NCBI GenBank assembly: GCA_035048815.1
Contig: JAUCBN010000054.1
Span: forward strand, 8,277,001 to 8,341,000
Source: Abelmoschus esculentus
Taxonomy: Eukaryota > Streptophyta > Magnoliopsida > Malvales > Malvaceae
Length of the DNA: 64,000 bases
Reading direction: 5' to 3'
The notes under the pieces are model-generated. The model was not told the origin of the DNA and did not search any database. It worked only from the letters and a program-made list of their open reading frames with translations. How positions within the stretch are numbered: the stretch's first letter is position 1; each line of letters starts with the position of its first letter. The position numbers and the translations under genes are program-made. This document shows positions 55,413 through 64,000 of the stretch, piece after piece.

Positions 55413-56808
55413 CCCTTGAGTCCTTGAGATTTTAAACTAGTGACTATTTTGTAAAAATTGGAAACTGGACTATTTTAGTGACTAAATTGTAATTTTGCCA
55501 AAACTTTGAATCTTTAAGAAGCTTCAATCCAATCCTATTCCTAGCTGATCTAACCTTTCAATGGGTCTATTTAAACACTTAATCAAATTAATTAACCTAA
55601 TTAATCAAAATTCCCCAATTTTGATCAAAACATCGAAATTCACGTTAAACCATCTTTCCCTCTTATTTTCGTTTTACCCCTTCTCCAAGAAAGAGTTTTC
55701 ATCATCTTTTCAAGGTAAAAATCAATCCTTTTTAATTAAATTTCGTTGGTTTTAATTCCTATAATCTTCTTCAAATTCTCTTTGTTTTTCCATTGATTTA
55801 CTTAATTTTCACCTTTGGAAGGAGGTTGGATCAAATTTGGAGGTGAGAATCATTCAAACCTTTGAATTATTAAGATCTTTATTGAATTCCCAGGTTCTTG
55901 GCTGATTACATATATTTTTTATCTTTCAGGTTAATAAAACCGATTTTTGTGATTAAATTTTTAATGATCTTGATGATTTTCGTACAAGGGTTATACCTAA
56001 GCATTTTTATGCTTAAATATATAAATTATGATATTTTTAGATATAATTAAGATAAATTTTAAGTATATAATCTCGGACATAAGGTTTAGGTGTTATTTTG
56101 ATAGGTTTTTGTTAGGTTTCAGTTTGGTTTTATGGAGTTTAAAGGGCTTCTGTGTTTTGTTGCGAGTTGGAGGTTGATTGGATGCACTTATGTGCACTAA
56201 TCCCTCTTTTATGCTTGAAATAGGTCAAGAAGAATGAGATTACGTTTGAAGGAGATCGGACAAGCCGAAACGTGTTTTGTGGCTTCAGCAAGCAAGTTTT
56301 GGTTAATTGGTGAGTGAATTATGAGGGTTGCCTATCCGATAGTGTTTTACTTGTGTTTTCAAAGGTTTTGGGGGTGTGAGGAAGGTGTGAGAAACCTCCC
56401 TACACTCGAAAGTAAGTTAAAAGTTTTGTTTTCTTAAAGGTTCCCATATTACACTGTGTTTTACTATGTTATTTGTCATGCTCATATCATGTTTTACATA
56501 TGTGGTTATGCATATGCTTCAATTCTCATGAGATGTTTTTACAAAGGTTTTATATGCATATGATGCTTCCATGATTTTGTTTTGAAAACATGAAAAAATT
56601 GATTTTTACCGGTTTATGCAATTGATGTATGAGATAGTGGGATGCATGTGGTTAATATATTGTTTTGAACCTAAGATCTGAGCATTGGTTTGATTTTATA
56701 TTGTCTATTTAAGTGATGTGTTAAGAGGGATATGTTGATCGATCAATAGGGTTTATAGTGCACTATAATATACAAAATTCATACGTGAGACAAAATTCCT
56801 TAGTGTTG

Positions 56809-56988
56809 CATTATGGGGTGAGCCTAATGATGTGTGGTAGAGGTGAGCCTATCACATTCGGGCTATGGGGTGAGCTATCCCGAACACTAAGGTGAGACAA
56901 GCATGTTTAGAGGTGAGCCCATCATGCTTCTCGTTGAGGTAACCAATGTGTGTTCGTTTATCCCAACGATTAGAGGTGAGCCTAATCG
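56809..56988 (+). other. chain of constant-loop hairpins in LTR-D
   Basis: Five inverted repeats around a shared RGGTGAGC loop: CATTA/TAATG (56809-56829), GTGGTAG/CTATCAC (56834-56855, one G-U pair), TTCGGG/CCCGAA (56857-56884), AAGCATG/CATGCTT (56899-56929) and CGATTAG/CTAATCG (56967-56988). Stems differ completely; the loop stays. Confidence 0.72.
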
Positions 56989-58227
56989 GATCACAATTAC
57001 CAACATATGTAAAAGCAAGTATTATGATTCTTTTTTTATATTGCATAGGGATTTTGAATGAGATATTTATATTGTACACGCTAACACATGTGTTTATAAA
57101 TAAGCTTTTCTAGGTGAGTAACATGTAAGACCGTGTTTTTGCTTAAAAAACATGTGAATTCAAAGAGGTATTTTACTAAATTTTAACGGTTGCTAGATTT
57201 TATTGTTGACATTGTTAACCATGATTTTTTTGATTTTACAAAAAGCATGACATAATTTTAAAGTATTAAATTTGGTTTATTATGGGTTGCATTGCAAATT
57301 ATTTTTATAATACGTTTTTATCCTTCACTAAGTTTATGCCTAAACCTATCTTTTCCTAGCAATGTGTAATCATTAATTTTTTTCTGGGTCATAAATATTA
57401 TGATAATATTAATAGACTATAGTTAGTATATTAACATGTTGTTAAGTATTTGTGTCGATATATATTATATGTCAACGTTATAAATATATTATATATTATT
57501 TTATATAAATGATACTTGTATGTTATGACTTTGTGTAAATATACGTAAGGATATACGTCATATTATGTTGTTGATATACTATGCTCGATTCATTATATAT
57601 TTTTATTTATCAGATATATGTATTTATGATATGTATATATTAATACTATTATTATTAATAATAAATATGATGATTATTAATGATGGTTTAAGAATGAAAA
57701 TAATAAATTAAAACAGATCCAATAAATAAATTCAAATAAATGTCCAGTCCATAATAACACAGACCCCATAATAATTTGAAACAAGCCCATTTTTAGACTG
57801 ATACTAAGACACTTTAATAACAAAAACTGACAAAACCTTGTTTTGACCTTTGGTGTGGTTGGTAAGTTTTGAATCTCTTCTTTTCTTGCTTCTTTCGTTT
57901 CTATTTTGGTGCAAATAAGGGTGAGGTTCTGTTTTGGTTTTAATCGAATTTAGTGGGTGTTTTAGTATTAAAATGACTTGGTTCGAATTTGGGTGTTATT
58001 TGAATCAAATCAAAATGAAAGGGGGAGAACTATGTTTAAAATCGAATATGGAAAACCCAGAATTCTCTGGGAAAATCTAGAAAATTCTAGATTTTCTTGG
58101 AAAACTAGAAACCAACCTGGTTATACGACCCGACCCGTGAACCCGAACCAAGACCTGACTCGGTTGACCGCTGATGTCACATGTTGATGTCATCTTCTGA
58201 CATTAGCGTTGACCTGCTGACGTCAGG

Positions 58228-59458
58228 TGATAAGTGCTCAACTCACTATCACTTTTTACACCTTTTATGGGCATTAATCACTAAATTTACACCCACTCGG
58301 ACCAAAGCATATACTTAATGTGATATATTTAGGAGTTACGCTTATAAAGATGATATTTACAGAAAAGGCAAGTTTTACTGCATTTTTACATCTGTGCAGG
58401 ATAAACTATTGCCGCGGCAGCAACATGGTCGAGGCAGGACCTGATGCCGAGGCAGCAGCTAAGAGACAGGAAGCAATACTGTAGGCAATTGGAAGAGAAA
58501 AATACAAGGGACGTTTATGTACATGACTTGTTCCCTACTCCAAGTTATATTCTACTTAGGAAAGGTTTGCCCTAGGCCAAGCCTATATAAGACCTAGCCG
58601 TCTAAGAGAAGAGGAGAGAGCTGATTCTTAGAGAGTTCAACCTAAGACTCAATGTTTTCTTTCTCTCAAATTATGTTCTCAGCTTTCTTAAGGTTTAGGT
58701 GAAGGTTGTTAAGTATTTGTGAGAGGATATTGTACTTTGTTCTTTGTTTCAATGCAATAAAACTATCAAGGTTTGCTTATCCTTTGCCATTCTTTGTTCT
58801 TGCATTCAAGCTCGGGAGAGAAGTTTGTGAGTAATCCATTTATCTAGACTCGGGAGAGTTAGATTCACGAAAGGGATAAGTATGGTGTTTCAATCGCGAA
58901 ATACTAACTCGGCCAAGGGATATGTTAAGAGTTTCAGCGGCTAAAAGAAGTGTAAGATTGGTTGGTGGGTATAATTGATTCACGCCGGGAGGTATCATCA
59001 AGGACTAGTCATCAACAGTATTTCGACTTAGGGATAAGCGAAGTCATTCAACGACACTTTGCCGAACTTTGGTAAAGTCCACCCACGAGCAAGGGATTGC
59101 CGCGGCGGACAAGTATCGTTGCTGCCAAGGAAGTAACCTGCAGGACTGCCGAGGAAGTGATGTGCAATTGCATTGGACAGAGACAGGTCAATCAAATCCA
59201 CAATACAACGCAACTAGATCCTGACCTCTCTCTATTAATCAGATTTCATCTCTTTTACTTAGTTTCTTTATTTCAATTTATTTAGTTTCATCCAAACCCA
59301 AATTACCTGTGTCTTTATTTTTCTTTTTACAGAGCAAGAGGACGAAGAAGGCATATTAAGTAGACCAATCCCTGTAGAGACGATACACGATTATACTTAT
59401 CACTTTATTACTTGCGACGTGTTCACTTGCACTAATTGCGAACTTTTGACACGCAACA
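58228..59458 (+). repeat. solo LTR-A with TSD inside LTR-D
   Basis: 1231 bp, TGATAAGTGCTCAACTCAC to ACGCAACA, flanked by the perfect 5-bp repeat TCAGG (58223-58227 and 59459-59463). Left by recombination between the two LTRs of an inserted LTR-A element. TATA box (cctatataag) near 58582. Some internal sequence around 58515 is missing compared with other copies. Confidence 0.93.
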
Positions 59459-60901
59459 TCAGGCTTAACCAATGCTGACGTCAGCGTTGACCAATGTTGA
59501 TGTCAACATTGACTTTTTCTAACCTGATCCCACTTTATGTTTTTCGACGTCTTGAGTTCGATGGGACTATCTATTTTTCAAAATTCGAACTAGAATTATT
59601 GTTTTTAGGGCTTTTTAGTTCGAATACTTAATCAGAAGTTATCTTTATCAGAATCTAAAATTGGTTTACCGTGTGATTCAGGTGACATGGATTTGAACAC
59701 CGAGTTTCTTCCTCATCCTCTTGGACGACCTTTCGTTCCTCAGACTTCAGGACACAAACGTGAGTTATCTAGTTTATTTCTGTTTCATGTATTTTATGTT
59801 TATTGGCATAGTACTGTGTCTTATGTAATTTTTACTCATAGGTTCTGCATCCGTTCGACCTAGTGCTAGGAATGAGCCCAGTAGATGTCACTCTCAACGT
59901 TAAGCTATCTGCTTGAGGTGTGTCTCTCTCGATACTTTATTTTTACTTTTGTGTGCAGATTCTATTATTTTGTGTATCTATGTTGACTACATAGCTTCTG
60001 TGATTTCTGAATCTATTGCATCTGTTGGTTATGTCGTACTTTGTGATTTATATATATACATATATGATTTGTGATTTATAAAAAACATAGATTATGATAT
60101 TTTAGAAATTATAATACATGTCTCTTGTTAATTTTAAGGCATACATTCAGACTCAGATATCTGTTCATGTCATTGCATTGGGTTGGATAATATGTTCGGG
60201 TTATTTCAATGATATAACCTATTGGTGAGTTTCACTTCTGATTAGTGGCTCCATCTTCGGGTCAAGATTCCACTTCTGCTTAGTGGCTCCACTTTTGGGT
60301 CGAGTTTTCACTTCATATGGTGTGATGGAGTTAGAGTGGATCAGGGAAACCTACTCTTTTGATGGTGATAGGTGTTGGGTGCATAACATTCAGGCATTGC
60401 ATCATATATTTTTGGCATGTTCTGACTTCTGTATTCTATGACGTATGATATGTATTTGATATTCTAGATTCTGTGTTTATAGTTTATCTACACACTAGAG
60501 ACACACTAAGCTCCCTAGCTAACACCCCACAGTTTATGTTTCAGATAATCAGACCTAGGCTTCGGTACTTGAAGGACTGTTGATTCTGAAACTTTTGTTG
60601 ATCCGTATGTTTTAATGTTTCAGAATTAGTACATTTTATTTTAGATATTTACTCTTATGTTAGACTTTGGACTTTGATTTTTATTTGGTTCTCAGAACTG
60701 TTAATGTTTATTAAAAACATGGATTGAACCTTTAGGTATTTTAAATGTTAAGTTTTTAGTATTTCTATTATTATCAGTTTAATAATTTATCAGAATTTTT
60801 GTATTTTATTCGTTAAAACCTAACTTTTAAGATAAGTTTTCTTAGCTTAATCCCTAAGTTTTAATCTAAGAAACTAGGTTAAATTAATGGGTTACATTTA
60901 A

Positions 60902-60913
60902 TGGTATCAGAGC
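60902..60913 (+). other. primer-binding site of D2, initiator-Met tRNA type
   Basis: TGGTATCAGAGC, 5 bp after the LTR end: the standard chromovirus primer site complementary to initiator methionine tRNA. Confidence 0.88.
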
Positions 60914-61097
60914 CAAGTTCAATTCTCGGACTGTGAGTTCAAAATGATTTTTGCCTCGAAAATGATTTTATACAATTATTTGATAATTTAGATTTTTATT
61001 TTGAATGATATTTAAAATTTTTTGATATGTTCTAATCAATACTTCAAGTACTGGTTCTAATATAGGATTTTGTTTATCTTTCTATAGATATAATACT

Positions 61098-62640
61098 ATG
61101 CCACCTTGTAGGAGTACATGTCTTTCGATTGGGAGAGGTCATGGCCAAGGTCATGACCGAGGTCGTATCGTTATTTCTGCTAGTGACGTCCCACCTCCTG
61201 TGGATTTGCCACAGGATCAGAGTTTAGCACAAGATATAAGAAGGGATGAACAACTTGGAATTCAGACTGAGACTCAATAAGTCGAAGTTAATCAGCCAGC
61301 TCAGAGTGAGGGATCGCATGTTTCGGGGGACTGTGAGTTAATGGGCCTAGATTCTGTTACTGTTTAGAGAGAGCTTTTTCGATATCTTTGTCAGTATGAG
61401 GGTGTTAGAAAACCCATTTTCATCTAGTTTTTAGCTACCGACATGACGATGTTTGATGGTAAGACTGGTACAGACCCAACAAAAGTAGAGTATTGGTTAA
61501 AGAAACTTCAGCGATTGTTTGTTGAGATTGATTATCCGAAAAAATAAGAAATTGAGAGAAACAATGTCTGTATTTCAGGGGGAAGCCCTAAACTGGTGGG
61601 AGGCCGAGGAGAAAGTTGTTACTACTGCTTAGATCACTTGAGAGTTTTTCCGATAAACTTTTGAGGATCGTTATATGGGACCTGAGTATTTTGCTAAGTG
61701 CCGAGAGGATTTCTTGAATTTACAATAGAATGATATGATAGTTAATGACTATGAGATCGAGTTTCTGTAATTTCTTCAGTACGTTCTGGGTCTGATTACT
61801 AAAGAGAAACAGAAATGTGAGCATTTTTTAAAAAGACTTCGGATATTGATCAAGATTGTGGTATCCTAACATCATGAAACAGAATATAAGATGATCACAT
61901 GACGAGCTAAAACAGTAGAGCGTAATGAGAATTTGAAGATTCAACAAGAATCTTAGGGTACAAATAGAGTTCTTCGACATTTGAATGCATCAATTTATTA
62001 CATCCAGGGAAACCAGTCCAGGAAGAGGGACAAAGATGAGTTTGAGTTTTAGAGTCTTTCCTGGGCTAGACCAGCAGCTTCCGTTGTTCCGACTGCTAGT
62101 GGAGCTGGTTCTACTAGTACCCGTACTTTGCCATAGTGTTCTTTCTACAAGAAGTGACATGATGGTGAGTGTAGAGGGAAGAGTGGAGCATGTTTTCGTT
62201 TTGGTTCATTTGAGAATCGCCTTAGGGATTGTCCAGTTCCAACTCCCTGAGCTTATGCTCTAGGCCGATCTCAGGCTTCAGTATAAAACCTTGTTGGGGG
62301 AAGATGTCAAGGTAGACCTTCTACTTCAAGTGTCAGTGGTAGAGGTAGATTTACTCAGTTCAGAGGATCAACTATATCAGGGACATCTCAGTCAGGATTA
62401 GTTTATGCTACCAAGAGGCATGAGGGTCAGGATGAGCCAAACGTTATTGCTGGTACTTTTTCTATTCATTCTATTTCATTTTTCGCACTTCTGGATAATG
62501 GTTCTACCCACTTATATGTTTTTATCTCAGTATCAGGTTATCTAAAAATTTTTGTAGAGGATACTAGTAGTGTAGTTTCTATGTATAATCCTGTAGGTAA
62601 TCCTATTGAGGTTACCAATGTTTATAAAGATTTTCCTCTA
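61098..62640 (+). pseudogene. gag (and start of protease) of chromovirus D2
   Basis: The ATG at 61098 opens a Gly/Arg-rich N-terminus (RGHGQGHDRGR). The gag domain is recognisable in pieces near 61440-61800 (FDGKTGTDPTKVEYWLKK, NWWEAEE). The zinc knuckle near 62190 reads CFRFGSFENRLRDC: the second Cys and the His are lost. The protease begins near 62480 with LLDNGSTHLYV. Many stops (for example after QTETQ, TV and PKK), nearly all explainable as CAA/CAG to TAA/TAG changes, and several frameshifts. Confidence 0.8.
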
Positions 62641-64000
62641 AAGGTTTAAGGGGAGATCTTTCCGGTTAATATGATGGAGTTATCGTTTGGGGAGTTTGAT
62701 CTGATACTCGGTATAGATTGGCTGTCAACTCACCGAGTTAATCTGGACTGTGAACGTAAAAGGGCAATTCTGAAGACCCTCGATGATCGTGTGGTAACCC
62801 TTATCGATGAGCGTGGAGGTTTTTTGTCTAATATTGTTCCTAAAAGCCGAAAAAGATGATCAGGAAAGGTTCAGTGGAATATCTTGTTTACATCCTTGAC
62901 CCAAGACAGTATGATTATGGGATTGATAAAATACATGTTGTGAGAGAATTTCTTGATGTGTTTCCGAAAGAGTTATCGGGTGTTCCATCTAAAAGAGAAG
63001 AGGTTAAGTTTGGCATTGAGTTGTATCCGGGAACCACTCTTGTATCTATGGCACCTTATTGGATGGCTTTGAAAGAGCTTAAAGAGTTAAAAGTTCAGTT
63101 ACAAGAACTTTTATATAGGGGTTTCATTCGACCAAATGTTTCCCTATGAGGGGCTCATGTTCTGGTTCTCAAGAATAAAGATGGGTCGCTTCATATGTGT
63201 ATTGACTACCGGAAGTTGAATAAGTTGACAGTCAAGAATAAATACCCTTTTCCTCGTATCGATGGCGTCTTTGATCAGTTCCGAGGAACTTATGTGTTTT
63301 CTAAGATAGAATTGAGATCCGGTTATTACCAAATCAATGTTAAAGATTCTGATGTATTCAAAATAGCTTTTCGGACATGCTATGGTTATTACGAGTTTCT
63401 GGTGATGCCATTTGGTCTTACTAATGCCCCTGCAGCTTTCATGGACATGATGAACAAGGTGTTTCAACCTTATATAGATCAGTTTTTTTGTGTTATTTAT
63501 TGATCATACCCTGATCCATTCTAAATCCAAGGCTGAGCATGAGCAACATCTTCGTATTGTGTTACATAATTTGAGAGAGAAACAACTCTATGCAAAATTT
63601 AGTAAATGCGAATCCTAATATTTGAGGTTGTGTTCTTGGGTCATGTTGTTTCAGCTAAAAGTATTCAATTTGATCCGAAGAAAATTAAAGTTATTATGGA
63701 ATGGAAACAACCTAAGAATGTTGCAAAGATTTGTAGTTTTATGGGTTTAGCCAGTTATTATCGAAGATTTGTTGAGGGCTTTTATTCTATCGTTGTACCA
63801 TTGACCAAACTTATGATAAAGGATATTATGTTTATCTGGTCTGAGGCTCAACAAGCTAGTTTTGGGAAACCATATATGATATACAATGATGCTTCGTATA
63901 CCAGATTGGGTTATGTTTTGATGTAGGAAGAAAGGTAATGGCTTATGTTTCTCGACATTTTAAACCGCATAAGTGTAACTATCATACCCACGATCTTGAT
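62641..64000 (+). pseudogene. protease end, RT and RNase H start of chromovirus D2
   Basis: Protease end ILGIDWLSTHRVNLDC (62671-62859); RT from about 62880 (DVFPKELSGVPSKREE, MCIDYRKLNKLTVKNKYPFPRID, MPFGLTNAPAAFMDMMN). At about 63490-63510, after a frameshift, the catalytic motif reads FIDHT instead of F/YxDDT: the second Asp is His. Then VVFLGHVVSAKSIQFDPKK (63630) and ASYYRRFVEGF. RNase H starts near 63870 (YMIYNDASYTRLGYVLM, then a TAG) and runs out of the window. Confidence 0.85.

Larger units (their letters stand above)
54711..60896 (+). repeat. LTR-D: one very long LTR between D1 and D2
   Basis: Starts TGTAACGCCCCAAAAATGAG directly after the D1 polypurine tract (ctgggggagat) and ends ATGGGTTACA just before the D2 primer site. 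Subtracting the two insertions it is about 4.4 kb, long but possible for Tekay/Del-type chromoviruses. No second LTR start was found inside. It may be a single LTR shared by two elements, or a fused 3' LTR and 5' LTR. It contains the hairpin chain at 56809-56988, a short tandem repeat near 60228-60310 and TGACGTCA motifs at 58218 and 59476. Confidence 0.6.

Noticed and set aside
55561..55755. Open frame of 64 codons in LTR-D
   Set aside because: AT-rich, no homology recognised, inside an LTR.

Overview
This is a repeat-dominated stretch of a flowering-plant nuclear genome, probably a eudicot; I cannot name the species. Evidence: nested LTR retrotransposons of the Athila-like and chromovirus (Ty3/gypsy) kinds, a tRNA-Asp primer site and an initiator-Met tRNA primer site, a Pack-MULE, a hAT miniature element, and one cellular gene with seven short exons. 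No bacterial features, rRNA or tRNA genes were seen. The only gene that looks intact is a pirin-like gene at 48407-50049 (plus).

Layout. 1-16757: minus-strand Athila-like elements of one family, here called LTR-A (LTR about 1.33 kb, TGATAAGTG...ACGCGACA on the sense strand). A1 (911-about 7009) keeps protease, reverse transcriptase, RNase H and integrase but has lost gag and its 5' LTR. A2 (9319-16757) has gag-protease plus a separate 'plant transposon protein' (PTP) ORF and no RT or integrase. Between them sits an inverted pair of LTRs (7005-9318). 16758-26604: a chromovirus C1 (5' LTR and gag), interrupted by element A3 (18131-25172, plus, 5-bp target duplication TCTTG), which has the same reduced build as A2. 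26605-36780: a second Athila-like family, B1, with a 1391-codon pol frame, a damaged gag and a 3' LTR. 36781-43320: chromovirus LTR-C relics and a deleted pol (C2). 43321-48318: AT-rich DNA holding a Pack-MULE (45803-47454, 9-bp target duplication) that carries exons of a CCCH/RRM gene. 48319-51178: the pirin gene and its flanks. 51179-52521: a lone LTR-A. 52668-64000: two decayed chromoviruses, D1 and D2, on either side of one very long LTR (54711-60896) that itself holds a hAT miniature element and a solo LTR-A.

How the parts may work together (inference). A1-type copies would supply RT and integrase; A2 and A3 share one reduced structure and the same gag stop codon, so they look like a non-autonomous subfamily moved in trans. 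PTP has its own TATA box in A2 and A3, while A1 and B1 show a splice-acceptor-like site before the corresponding tail ORF.

Strongest unexplained structure: (1) chains of small hairpins with a constant loop and variable, base-pair-compensated stems in LTR-C (17044-17211) and LTR-D (56809-56988); (2) three 26-nt hairpins in the 3' non-coding DNA of every LTR-A element; (3) a doubled 'AGGA-loop hairpin plus polypurine tract' module at the 3' end of all the Athila-like elements; (4) a family-specific palindrome, TGCC-NN-GGCA, scattered through LTR, coding and non-coding DNA of the Athila-like elements. All of this was read by eye; no alignment, folding or database search was run.
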